Assembly: GCA_030374765.1 (NCBI GenBank)
Contig: JARGXX010000071.1
Span: 1,984,001-2,048,000 of the forward strand
Length of the DNA stretch: 64,000 bases
Reading direction: 5' to 3'
From: Agarophyton chilense
Lineage: Eukaryota; Rhodophyta; Florideophyceae; Gracilariales; Gracilariaceae
Numbering within the stretch: the first letter of the stretch is position 1; each line of letters starts with the position of its first letter. This document shows positions 8,643-20,083 of the stretch, in pieces. Made by a program: the position numbers and the translations under genes. The notes below the pieces were generated by a model. That model had not been told where the DNA came from. It saw nothing but the letters and a program-made list of their open reading frames with translations, and searched no databases.

Positions 8643-10889
8643 ATTGTGTGATTCATCTGAGTTCTATACCTTACAAATAAAGAGCTGTCGAATAGCGCCG
8701 GCCTGAATTGGATCGCAGGACCAACGCGGGAATACTATTCAAGCACACAGGGTTAAATGTCGTAGAGATGTTTCTTGCACATGTCTGTTTCAAAGACGTT
8801 AGCGAACTTGTGATCCCGATCTCTGATTGACCCCATTCTGTAGGCAGGCACCGTTCTCTCGCCTGAACAATTCACATGTATCTACTTACGTGTGCCGCTG
8901 TAAATGGCCAAAATTGATCCAACACGCAGAACACGTGGTAGATTAAAACCGGAAAAATCCGAAGACTCACATGCAAATAGAATGCAAATTACACTGCTCT
9001 ACCTTCCCTTATAGTTCTTCAAAACGTTTAGCTTTTTGCCCAAGCTATCCTTGTCACACAGGCAGGCTCAAGAAGACGAGGAATCCTTTGGCTTACCTTC
9101 ATCAAGGATTGCCGTTCGATGCTAATTATTTATAAAAAAGAGAAACAATAGTAGTTCAAACTGAGATCGAGATTGATGACGATTCTTTAAGGAGTTGTCG
9201 ATAATATGATGTTTAAAATCGTCTCATTCGCACTCTTCCTATTCCCAATTGGACAGAAAATTTGATCAGAATTTGACTCTCACCAAGTTTAAAGATCTCT
9301 GCTGCTTTGTGAATAGAAATTTCCGAATCCTGTGGCCTGGGGAGGATATGATGTGAGTGTTAAGCTGGATTCAAATGAGAACCGTTTTTCGCAAAAATGC
9401 TTATTACAAGTCTGAGAATCTTTGCATCTTAAACAGGAATGAAATTTGTCCAAAATAGATGTGATGGAGCTGCCGGCCGTAATCTGTATATGTATTGGAA
9501 ACCTCATGTGGTTGTCAGTCTATTTGCAGTTTGTTCATCTATACGCAATTCCATTGTTCTTTTTTGGTCCAATTTCCCAGCAATCTCCCAGCCTAATTAA
9601 TATTTGATGCAGGCCTACATACACCCTTTCCCATGAACGAAAAAAAAAATACATATGAAGAATGACAAGCTATTTTCTTTCCCTTCTCTGCACTTACTCT
9701 GCAGCATCACTCCTATAGTGTTCGGGCGCTCCGAGGGCAGTTTGTTCGTCTTGCGAACTTGCAAGGGCAACATGCAATTTCAAAAAGCTCAAGACATCAA
9801 AGAAAACATATACTTTAATTGGCTTTCATGGGTAGTGGGTGATGGCTCTATAAAGCATCACTATATAGCAGAAACAAAAGATCGAAGTAGTCCTAGATTG
9901 TTATGTTTAGAATTGGGCAACAAATTGCAATTCCATCGATCGACATGTATGCTTCACTTTAATTCAAGTGCAAATTATTAGAATACTTCACACAGGATGA
10001 GGGCTCCAGGCAGGTCTGTGTCGTCTAATAGCGGTTTTCGTAAAAGGTGTTGAACTCATTTTTCGCCTCAAGATCATTTTGTACAACGGAAATTGTGACT
10101 GTGGAGCGCAAATGTCTCCATCCAATGATGACTTGATCATTGTCGTAAGGTCTCACATTCACCGTTAGTGGAGAAGGATGCCAGTGAATTATGGGTTCCG
10201 TGCTTTCCCTTTATCTATACATTGACGGCATGTTCTATGCATATGGAACGAATCTTAGTGGGAAGATTCCTTTGTAGTAGCTCTTGCAACTCTTTTGTTA
10301 AAATGTGGTGCAACACCGAAAAGAGAGAGCACCTTGTTTGCCGGTACCATATCGTCGAGAGAAAGCCCAGCTTTGCATTACGCTGAGTTACACTAACCTA
10401 ACAGCAAAACCATTCGTTGAAAGTCGCGAAATTTGGATAATGCAATTGTTTTCCAAATCCAATTCGCGTTAGTTACGCATAAAGTCTCATCGCTTGTTGG
10501 TGATGATGGTCTTGTTGTGTTCGACCTCCCTCTCTAGAACACCAAAAGAGGTCGGGTTCTTCACTACTATAGGAATTTGAGCAGGAAAGGGTTACACGTC
10601 GCATCTGTAACGGCAGTTTTCGAAGGATCTGAGTGCAGCACTGCTCTTGTGTCTACTAAGGGTAGAAATAGCTGTGCTGTGGAGCGCGAATTTCGGTAAG
10701 CTTACGTCAGAGCCGACCAGGCAGAAATCCTTGTTGAGATCATGCAAGGGAAAAAAACGAAGAATGCCTCTGGCTACAGTAGCTACAGAGCCGTTGCCGT
10801 TGCGCTTGAAAACCCGCAGCAGCTTAAGTTTCTGGTTTGACCCGCTGCACTGTCCTGGCAAAAAGGAAACATTATTGACCCACAGAAAA
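8643..10889. other. Spacer, no gene seen
   Basis: AT-rich spacer of 2.2 kb. Frames of up to 108 codons (9655-9981) show no motif. The frame of the lipoxygenase N-terminus is open from about 10647, so the last 240 bp may be its 5' untranslated region or extra coding sequence. No tRNA or other RNA gene was found by eye. Confidence 0.5.
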
Positions 10890-13167
10890 ATGTCCGGGCC
10901 ACACCAGACCGCTCCCACGATAAGGAAACGACTTTTTAATTTTTGCGCGTGCTTTGGCGACCCTGATCCTGCTGAAGCAATCCCTGAAACTGTTTATGTA
11001 ATTCCGCCGACGAACAACGGAAAGCCTTCCGCTCCCCAAGACCCGGTTCGAAACCAGCCTCAGGGCAGAATCGGGGAAGAAGCGAATTCCCCAAGATCTA
11101 ACATCGATGCAGGCAGTCCACCTCTCCAAACACATGCTCTGCGTCCAAACATAAATCCGACCAACTTCAAAACCACCGACCGGCATTCTGCAGCCCAAGA
11201 TGTAGATACGATTCAATCTGAAAACAAAGCGCCACATACGAACCAACAGAATACGGAATATGTCGAACATGATAGATCGAAAAAACCGCAGAGCATCAAG
11301 GTCATGGATCACAGTGTCCATTCGGAATTGTCGACCTCAATGTGACAACCAATGTTGAAAGCAATAAGGTCATAGTTCATAGTGTCCACTCGGAAGGTGC
11401 AGTACATCAAAATATGCCAGCCGACGTAACTTTGACGCTGAAAATGTTCGCTAAGGCAGTCGAAGGCATAGGAATGCATCTATTCCAATTAGCCAACGAA
11501 TTGCACGCGGGAACTTTTTCACGAAGGTATGAGTACGAAAGATATCCGTATCCGATTGAATTGCCGAGACGTATGGTATCTCTACCTCAGGATGAGGCTT
11601 TCTCGAGTTCAAAAATTGGCAGTCTTGTTGAAAGAGCCCATGTTTTCCTCCTCTCACAAATGCCATTTGGTGCTCGTCTTGACGACGATCCTAGATTTAT
11701 GTTCTCTGATATCGGACATGATGCATTTAGAGCCTTTTCCGGCAATGAGGAACTTTTTCCAATGCCAAGAGGCATCATCACTTCGGAGAAAGCCCTTTGG
11801 TGCAATGATAACACTTTTGCAGCGCAATTTCTAAATGGCTGTAATCCGACGGTGATTGAGATGTTGACGAGCAATGACGTTGTTAATAAGCGTATGCCCA
11901 AGGAATTAGTCAGTCTTACCGATCCCGAAGGTCGCACTGTGCTCCAATTAGTTGAACAAAGGGCCTTGCTTTGGGCCGATTACAGCATCTTGGCTCAAGC
12001 AGGTCTTGTTGGTGGGGCCCAGGTGCACGCGTCAGGCAGCTTCATGAATCCCGTGAAGTTTGATAAGGTTGGCGTGCAAGCACGGGCCATGCAGAAGCAC
12101 TTCTATGCGCCGTTTGTTGCCTTTTATGTGAACTCTAACGGTGAGCTTGGTGTATTGGGAATCATGCTCACACGGCATACAGACGGAAGGAAGAATGAAG
12201 TGTATAACACAGAGACACGCAAGGACTCTCCAAACACATATATCTTTGCCAAGATGCATGTGGCATGTGCAGACAGTCAAATGCATCAGTTCTATGCTCA
12301 CTTCGGCTGTTGTCACCTGGTATTTGAACCTTTCGGCGTTGCTGTACGCAATGTATTCAATCATGGTACACCGGAAGCACAGGAACACATTGTTGGGAAG
12401 CTACTTGGGCCCCATTTTCGTGACCACCTGGCCATTAACTGGCTGGCAAGAAATACTTTAGTTGCTCATGGGGAAGTCGTCATTCCCTGCGCAGATGCTG
12501 GCTTCGCATTGGGGGCGAAAGGCGGACTTGTTTTGCTAGGGATGCAGTACAAGAATTGGAAGTTTTCAGACCAAGCATTTCCGCAGCAGCTTCGCATCCG
12601 TGGTTTCGATCCGTACAGCAGTGATAAGCTACGGTACTACTATAGAGATGATGGAATGATGATTTGGTATGGTCTTAAAAGCTATGTGGAACTTGCTGTG
12701 AAGATGTGGTATTACAAACGAGATGAAGCTGAACTAAATGAGTCAATCGCGAATCTGCTGTGAATGGGAGCCAGGAAAGATACTTGTCCTACGTCCCAAA
12801 CAGACCAAATGCATTATTTAAACCGGTTCCGTTGCCGTCTGATGCCAATATGGACTTACACGGAGAAATTCTGATGATACATCGGGCGAGGGGCGATGAT
12901 GATGACGTTGGTGCTTCCATGCCATTAGCACTTGCAATGTTCCAAGTTCAGTTTTCACAGTTGCTTTCCCTTCAACCAACTGCCACTCTGATGGAGCTGG
13001 AGGGTTGTGGTGTTCCGGAGAGGGCTGTGGCTTTGTTGAAGCGTGAGCTTTAGAAAGCGCATCGTGCGATAAGCTTTAGAAACATGCAAATATATGATGA
13101 ACATCCAGACATGGCACCATACGAGTTCCTTGACCCGGTTTTGGTGGCCCAGGGCATTGAGATCTAA
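10890..13167 (+). pseudogene. Lipoxygenase, recently broken
   Basis: Lipoxygenases add O2 to polyunsaturated fatty acids with a non-haem iron. A disordered N-terminus (MSGPHQTAPT...) is followed, after a likely 68-nt intron (11301-11368), by 465 clean codons with the LOX core. This includes FLNGCNPT, the iron-ligand pair in HQFYAHFGCCHL (pattern HX4H as in HWLNTH), EHIVGKLLGPH, and FSDQAFPQQLRIRG with YYYRDDGMMIW. At about 12760 the frame ends in TGA. The sequence resumes in another frame with VNGSQERYLSYVPNRP, which aligns to the VNFGQYPY...NRP block. About 50 residues expected in between, including the third ligand His, are absent from the DNA. A TAG at 13051-13053 then interrupts KREL/KAHRAISFRN. 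The same frame ends in PYEFLDPVLVAQGIEI, keeping the C-terminal Ile ligand. The rest is so clean that the loss is recent, or an assembly or deletion error. Confidence 0.8.
11301..11368 (+). other. Candidate 68-nt GT-AG intron with a repeated 5' end
   Basis: The frame upstream (..PQSIK) and the lipoxygenase frame downstream (VIVHSVHSEG..) differ in phase. Removing 11301-11368, which starts GTCATG and ends AATAAG, joins them in phase (AAG then GTC). The first 27 nt of the candidate intron match the first 27 nt of the following exon at about 23 positions; both encode HSVHSE. It could be a true intron or a frame-breaking partial duplication. Confidence 0.5.
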
Positions 13168-13820
13168 GATGGGCTCAATGTTTTCAGTATCGATAAGGGT
13201 TGTCTCATAATGGAAACATTCTGAACGATGTGTAGTGAATCCACGCTTCTCATGGTAAACTGTTAGGATCTATTTTCGATGAAAGCACTCATGCGTCGAG
13301 CTGGCTAAGTTTCAGAGATTTCGTTACCGTGCGCTTCATAGCTGAGACGCATCGGTCCTCGGTTGACGTTGACAAATGTGTTTCGAGCTGCAAGGGCCTG
13401 GTACATCCGCAGGGAAAGCGAACGAGACGCCTGAGCCCTCCGGGCGTATCACCGGCGCGCGTTCTGCTCGTCTGGGGCAGGGATACGCATTGCTGTGAAA
13501 GAGCGGAGCACACGAATTGCAGATCGCCACTTAGCGGACCACTACGCATGATGAATGCCTCGCAGATTTTTCTCGATTCACCCGACAATGAATTTCAGAT
13601 GTGACCAGCGACGGACAGAAAGCGAGACCAGGAACGCGCGACAAAATCTCAGCTGCCAGGCCCAACGGCATAACCACAAACAATCCTTGTTGGTTGGTCG
13701 CTTGTGCGATACCCGGCTCCCCACCATTTACTTCCTTCACAAGCTCAGCAGTCGCCTAGCATTCTCGCCCGTAATCTGAAGCCCCCGCCCCCCCCTCTTC
13801 CACCTCAACGACCTACCTCA
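13168..13820. other. Spacer and promoter region of the SLOG-like gene
   Basis: No gene recognised. The frame of the next gene is open from 13704 with a Pro-rich lead-in, so its start could lie there and not at 13821. Confidence 0.4.
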
Positions 13821-14719
13821 ATGCTTCCGACCGCGAGACGTCGACGAGGCGCAATGCGCACAGCCTTCACCGCTAATCTGCTCCCTCTACGTTGCGAGTT
13901 GCACACGCTTCACTCGTGCCGTGCAGTCACACGGCACCACATTGCATCCCTTCCGCGCAAGCGCTGGTGGCCGCCACCATGTGGCGCTCCACCGCCCATG
14001 AAGGCGTCCACCGCGAGTTGTTGTCATTCCAACTTTGGCAGATCAACGCCTCCACCACCGCCTCCGCCTGGTCGCGAGGATGAATTCGAAGATGCTAATG
14101 GCGACGATTTGGAACAGAGCGCATCGAAATCAGTTGCAACGCTTTCCAGGGATACAGAGCGATCATTTGATACTGTCCTTCAGGAGCTCACCGCAATTCA
14201 ACAGGACGGGCCAAGAAATGTCGCTATCTTGGGCACAAGATATACGTCCTATTTGCACCAGCAAATCATTGAGCTGTTGACGTATGCAAATGTGCTCGTA
14301 GGGAATCACGTATTCACCTCCGGTGCGGGAGGGACAAACGCAGCTGTTATTCGCGGCGCCTTGCGAGCGGAAAAACCCGAATTGCTGACCGTTGTCCTTC
14401 CGCAAAGCCTGCACAAGCAACCAAAGGAAACACAAGAGCAGGTATGCAATATTCATTTCTACACTTTTGATGCGACTAATCATTTCGTTATTGCACATCT
14501 GATTCAAACTTTAGCCAGCAATAGAATTTCTGTTTATCTAACAAATCGCATGAAATCGCTCATCTTCAAATACAGCTTTTGAAAGTGCAGAACCTCATTG
14601 AGATGAAAAAGAACGATCCCTTACCTTTGGACGTGGCGTCGCAACTATGTAACTCTGATATTTTGTCGAGATGCACTCACTTCATTGCATTTGCATTTCA
14701 TGATTCTGACGTTGTGTAA
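13821..14719 (+). CDS. SLOG/DprA-like Rossmann protein, cyanobacterium/plastid type, spliced
   Basis: Exon 1 (13821-14441) begins with a basic, hydroxylated leader (MLPTARRRRGAMRTAFTANL) and a Pro-rich linker (GRSTPPPPPPPGRE), fitting an organelle transit peptide. The domain follows: a nucleotide-fold start RNVAILGTRYTSYLHQQIIE, then HVFTSGAGGTNAAVIRGALR and PELLTVVLPQSLHKQP. The GxGGTN/SGAGGT loop is typical of SLOG (DprA/LOG-like) proteins that bind nucleotide ligands. Intron 14442-14575 (GTATGC...TACAG, 134 bp). Exon 2 (from 14576) gives KVQNLIEMKKNDPLPLDVAS and HFIAFAFHDSDVV. I recall similar proteins in cyanobacteria and plastid-bearing eukaryotes, sometimes labelled DNA recombination-mediator protein A; the real function is not known to me. 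Exon 2 either ends at the TAA at 14717-14719 or is spliced at GTAAGT (14716) to another exon. Confidence 0.65.
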
Positions 14720-15166
14720 GTTACTTCACAATCGTCTGCCTCTAACTTGCGAGCGGCTTAGGCAGTATTGAATGCTGACAATGAAACATTGAACTGCCAT
14801 TCTTCATGTTCTTGATTTGCGATTATATCTTCATGTTGTGAAGCCTGGAAGCCGTACGTCAAGCAAAAGAACTGCGAATTGTTGTAACAGTATTGTACTT
14901 GGATTAAACTACATTGGCCAGACACGTTATTCACTACGCAAAACCAGCAGGGCGGGGGTTGTAACGAGTTGATCACTTACAAGCGACTATTGAAAGTGGA
15001 TTCAGCAATGTATATCAAATCACGTTTCTATCATTTTCAACTTTGTCGCGCTCTATGATACTAACAGAAAAGTTTCGCTCAATCCGTTCGCCCGGTCTTG
15101 AGAAGCAGTGCGTTAAGGTGTACTGCGTGTTATTCACTCCTAATAACTTTGTCTCCTTTCACTCAG

Positions 15167-15263
15167 TGTTCCTGTTTCCAAAGGGACGATTGTACAACAA
15201 GAGCTGATTCAAATGATTTGTAATGGTTTGATTGGCTTCCCAGAAATGTGGCTTGCTTGGTAG
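15167..15263 (+). CDS. Candidate third exon of the SLOG-like gene
   Basis: After an acceptor-like CACTCAG (ending 15166) a frame in the right phase for the donor at 14716 encodes VPVSKGTIVQQELIQMICNG and then stops (TAG, 15261-15263). The joint reading HDSDV/VPVSK looks protein-like. However, the C-terminus I remember for this family is different, so the exon is tentative. Confidence 0.3.
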
Positions 15264-15359
15264 TATTATACTCAATCACCTTTGAGCGAGCGGAAGCAAT
15301 TTATGTTTTTGTCACATTGCAACTGAGTAGTGTTCTTTGTTTTATATATCGTTTAGATA

Positions 15360-15471
15360 GCCCCGTTTCTGCATCTAGTGCTGGAATAGGTTCCATACGC
15401 TCCGGCATGAACGGAGCTCTAGAGCATATGTGGTCAGAAAGCATTGCTGTTTGCGTGGACGAGAGTTTCGT
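15360..15471 (+). other. Possible isolated exon
   Basis: A block bounded by an AG (GATAG) and a strong donor (TTTCGTAAGT, donor at about 15469) encodes SPVSASSAGIGSIRSGMNGA and MWSESIAVCVDESF. It could be an alternative last part of the SLOG-like gene or a remnant. No homology recognised. Confidence 0.2.
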
Positions 15472-17098
15472 AAGTACATTTCCTCACTTAGCCAACCAAT
15501 ATGAATGAGTGGGCTCCTGGCGAGGCGAAGTGCCTTCACGTCAACTGCTTCGTGTGATTCTCCGAGGGCAAGCATATGACTGCGGTCAGTCTCGCAACCG
15601 TTTCGTATTTATGCATTTTCATTGATTCGGAGGCGCAAATTGCGGTGAGCTGTACGTTCTGCTCATGAATGTTGCGGTGGTTGGGGACGAAGAAGAATGC
15701 GGCTTCGTACTCTGGTTGGGCTATATTGTTATGTATAGCTGGGTTATAGTGAGGTGTTTGTGATGGGAAGATAGCTTTTTTCGTGCGGTAATTGTCGGAA
15801 CTTAAGTCTGGATCGCGCTTGTGAGAAAAGCAAATGGAACAATACACGACCACGTCAAGGGTAAGAACCTAAAGCGGGTTTAGGCATTAATTGATAACAG
15901 CATTTTGGCGTTCTCTTTGTAGTGCTCAAATTCAAGGTAAGAGATAGAGAGAATATATACCGTTGCTGCATAAAGATTAATGAAGCGCGTCTATAGTGCT
16001 CCAACACTGCCTGTGATGCTCAATCATGGTGGCGAGATCGGGAGTGCGTTTCCTGTGGTCTCAACTTCAGATTCAGGATGAGATGGAATACTGCCGTGGA
16101 GTGTCAGGGGCACAGTAGAGACCTTCAGTACAGTTGAGAGTTACACTGTGAATGTAAACTTATCTGTGCGGGTGTCTGTGTCGGGAAGCGCTCCTCGAAA
16201 GCAACGCTCCGAGATGAATACTGGCGCTGATGTGTGGAATGTTTGCGAGAAACGCGTGAAGTTTACACAAGTTGCATTGCTGTGGGGGGTGTGTCAACCT
16301 TTGCTTGAATATGCAACTCAAGATACCGCCCTTCGTACCCACGTGCTGTTCGGGAATTGTGCGGTGCTACCTTAGGCAGAAGGTTCGCCGTGGGGTGCAA
16401 GCTCGCGCTGACGCAAGCTGTGCATTGCAGACGTGGGTGAAATGCATGTGGATAATGCTGCCAACGGTACGGGAAAGGAGCGTTTCAACAGCGCAGAAAG
16501 AATGCGTCTCTCGCCAGCGCGTGGCACCCGTTGGCAACGAGAGCCGCCAGCTCTCACCGCCACTCGATAGGCAAAAGCGGTCCGCCGGCGCTCTTACAGC
16601 TGGGACATCGGGGCACAACACGGCGAGGCCGGTGAAGCGCAAGGGTACAACCGCCCCAATCAAGCAGCCATTGGCGCGCTCACCGTCGGTGGACACGTCC
16701 GAGCCGACGGCAGAGTGCGTGTGCTGACAGTGCGACGGTCGTTGTGCGCACCACGTTCACTACGTTTCGTGATCACAAGTGTACGGATGCTCCCGCCCCT
16801 CGGACCACAGGCGTGCACCCTAACTCACGTTGTTTTTAAACGTTGAAAATTCGCTCGTGCGCCCGCTTCCTGGCCGTTTGCGAGAGCGCTGATACGCTCT
16901 CACATTTTTCGTGCCCGCTCACCGCAATTTTTTCGCCTCGCCTTCCATTCATGGCCAAAAACGGGCATCTACGAGACCCTCTCCCACACCACTGGCAGTG
17001 TGTGCCCCTCTCCTGACACTTCACTCCACGCCCTGCTACTTGTGCCGCCCGTCAGCCTCAGACACCAAGAGTATTTCTGCTCGCTTGCTTTCGTTTCT
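15472..17098. other. Spacer upstream of actin, no firm gene
   Basis: A frame at 16272-16727 (plus) has a fairly protein-like second half (RQKRSAGALTAGTSGHNTAR) but no domain, and an equally long frame exists on the other strand. I do not call either. GC rises toward actin. Confidence 0.4.
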
Positions 17099-17184
17099 CT
17101 ACCCCCCCTCCCAACACTTCTTCACAACGCCCCCCCCCCTTCCCCCCCCCCCTGTCCTCCCCCTGTATTCCCCCCCTCACTTCG
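17099..17184 (+). promoter_or_regulatory. C-rich pyrimidine tract just upstream of actin
   Basis: Nearly pure C/T runs (several stretches of 7-10 C) lie 55-140 bp before the actin ATG. Such CT-rich tracts near the start of strongly expressed genes often mark the initiation region or the 5' leader. No clear TATA box was seen at a fitting distance. Role inferred. Confidence 0.4.
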
Positions 17185-17237
17185 TCCCCTTAGTTTTCGC
17201 TTTGTCTCCTCTTTCGTAACTTCATTTCAACTTAGCA

Positions 17238-18483
17238 ATGAGTATCTCCAAGCCCGCCGTCGTCATCGACAATGGTTCTGGCCGCTGCAAGACTGGCATT
17301 GCCGGCGAGGATTGCCCAAAGGCCGTCTTCCCCGCCGTCATTGGTAAGCCCAAGCAGAAGGTAACTTTCGGCACTTTGTACATTCACATCCGCATTCGAT
17401 CGTCTTTACGCTAACCGTGTAATTCATGTTCAATGCATTCTTTTCATTTACTCCTTTTTCTTTTTTAAAATGACGTAGGGTATTATGGTCGGTACCGGAC
17501 AAAAAGATGAGTACGTTGGGGACGCCGCAATGGCTCGCCGTGGTGTTCTAATCATCAAGTACCCTCTGGAACACGGTATCGTCACAAACTGGGACGATAT
17601 GGAAAAGATATGGCATCATGCCTTTTACTCCGAACTCCGCGTTGACCCTGCAGAGCATCCAGTGCTCCTCACTGAGGCTCCGCTTAACCCCAAGGCCAAC
17701 CGCGAACGCATGACTCAAATCATGTTCGAGACCTTCAACATTCCGGCTTTCTACGTCGCTATTCAGGCTGTACTCTCTCTGTACGCCTCCGGACGTACCT
17801 CCGGTATTGTGCTCGATTCTGGTGATGGTGTCACACATACCGTCCCTATTTATGAGGGGTACTCTCTTCCTCATGCTGTTCTTCGAATTGATCTCGCTGG
17901 TCGCGATCTTACCGAATGGATGGCTAAGCTTTTGCAGCAACGTGGTTACTCTTTTACCACATCTGCTGAATTGGAAATTGTCCGCGATATCAAGCAACAA
18001 CTTTGCTTTGTTGCCGAAGACTACGAGAAGGAATTGAACAATGCCAAATCTAACTCATCTCTCGAGAAGGAATACGAACTTCCTGACGGTCAGGTTATCA
18101 CTGTTGAAGCCGAGAGGTTCCAGTGCCCCGAGGCGTTATTCAAGCCCGAATTACTCGGAAACGAAATGGATGGAATCCATCTCACTGCGTACAACTCCAT
18201 CATGAAGACTGACATTGATATCCGTAAGGATCTTTACAACAACATTGTCATGTCTGGTGGAACTACTATGTTCGCTGGTATTGCGTCTCGCGTCCAGAAG
18301 GAAATCGAGGCAAAGGCGCCACCCTCCATGAAAATCAAGGTTATTGCCCCCCCTGAGCGCCAATACTCAGTCTGGATTGGTGGTTCCATTTTGTCTTCAC
18401 TCTCTACCTTCCAGCAGATGTGGGTGTCTAAGACTGAATACGATGAAATGGGTCCGTCAATTGTTCATCGCAAGTGCTTCTAA
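17238..18483 (+). CDS. ACT: Actin (two exons)
   Basis: Actin polymerises into filaments and hydrolyses ATP. Exon 1 is 17238-17360 (41 codons), the intron is 17361-17478 (118 bp, GTAACT...GACGTAG), and exon 2 is 17479-18483. The product is 375 residues, the standard actin length. Visible landmarks: [14 protein letters not shown] (phosphate loop 1; most actins have M where R stands here), [57 protein letters not shown] (phosphate loop 2), [16 protein letters not shown], and the end [11 protein letters not shown]. The whole is divergent from animal, plant and fungal actins ([14 protein letters not shown] in the DNase loop region, [12 protein letters not shown]) and matches my memory of red-algal actin. 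No break is seen; the gene looks functional. Confidence 0.97.
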
Positions 18484-20083
18484 GTCATTTCCCTCCACAT
18501 TGTTCTCTAGAGGCTTAATGAGACTCGTGTTCATCTACTCGCTAATTTGGGGTTTGTCTGCCAAGTGTTGACTTGAATGAAGTAACTCGTTAATGATGTT
18601 TTCTACTACCCATAAGCTAGTGTCATAGGATTGGTGGCTGTCGTAGTTGTTATTGTTTCCGCCGAGCATGTAGTTGCGTGGAACTGGCTCACCGTCAGAA
18701 CGAAGCTTTTGTCGCATGAAGTTAAATCAGGAAAGACTCCTGGACACGTTTGCAGCACTTCGGCTTGCTTAGCACACTTCATACCCTTCTTTTGTACGTT
18801 CCTAAATGAGGCCACGAGAAGCCAGTCCCTGCCCCCCCCCCCCCCCGCTCCCCTCAATTCTCTGTAGCACAACGCATAGCAGCGCTGCAAATCCCTCCGC
18901 GTTCTCTGCATGAACGACGGAACAGTCGGCCTTCCGTTGCTGCCCTTCCAATACAGCTTTATTCCATCCCGCAATTCCAGGCCTATCCAGTCTTGAGTGC
19001 GTCGCAGCTCGTGGGACGAACTTGGTATTCAACCATGGCGTAAACTTGGAGAATGCAAGGTTTTACCCTGCTTGACTACCAAATCCCAGCTCTCGCTCGA
19101 CATCATGCCAAACTTAACTATGTTCACTACGTAAGGCATGAAGCTTCGAGGAATTTCAAGTCGAAATGTGCCGCACAAATCATCACGCCGACCCCCTGCC
19201 TAAAGTTCTTGGCGACCACACGAGAAATGGTGCCTTAGAAGAAACGAAAGACGTGTCGATTCCGTCATTCATGCTGACCCGGTTTAAGAGGTTCTTCTCT
19301 TATTTACTGCGGACCTTAGCTTTCTATTAGTACTAAAGAAGTGTTCTCTCATTATGAAAGCCAAAAACTTATGGGGTTTACGTCGCATCAAGTCTTGTAA
19401 GGTGTCTCTGCTTTTTTGTGGGCCGCCTGCGAACAGGGCTCGTAGCGACGCGTTTCTCTGAGCACAGCGAAGAATTATGTGATCTCATTCTTTCTTAGAA
19501 TCAGTTCCGCTGACATCCATCACATCAACCGAGACTCGAATCTGGTCCTGTAGTGATTTTGGGCGGTTGTTTGGTTTTTTTTAATATATTGTTTCACATC
19601 TGTTCGAACCATCTTATCTCGATCCAAAGAAATGCTTTACACTGCATTGGATGCCTGCCAGTGTTCGGAAAAGGAGCATAAAAATACGACACGTGTGTTG
19701 TATCATAAAGTACCAAAAGATGGGTCATTTTCAAAGATTTAAATTCTTTTTTGGTTAATATTGACTACATATCTTCAAACGCTTCCTATGTAACCTTTGA
19801 AACATCGGGATATAGCTCGGGGTTTTCGAACGAGAATTTGGTGCTCTTTAGGCTTCATTGAGATCTTTAAAGGTCTCAAGAAAAGACACAATGTGGGCCA
19901 AACGCACCGTCTCAAGGCGCCAAAAAACTATCATTTTCAAAAAGTGCCTTCAGTAACCGCATTTCCCAAACGAGCCCGTAGCCTTGCTGCATCGCGGCGC
20001 GCAGCTCTGGTCGCTGCCAACGTTAAGGCTCGTTCACCGCGCGAAGCAAGTCAAACCTCGTGAGCTCGCTTGTCCATCTCGGC
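18484..20083. other. Spacer, no gene seen
   Basis: Actin 3' flank followed by about 1.5 kb of non-coding sequence, AT-rich toward 19.3-19.8 kb. Short frames lack motifs. Confidence 0.5.
18832..18846 (+). repeat. Poly-C run of 15
   Basis: A homopolymer of 15 C after GCCAGTCCCTG. The length is a likely sequencing or assembly uncertainty. Confidence 0.9.

Noticed and set aside
16272-16727. Plus-strand frame of 151 codons upstream of actin
   Set aside because: No motif, no conserved start, and a competing minus-strand frame of similar length; left as spacer.
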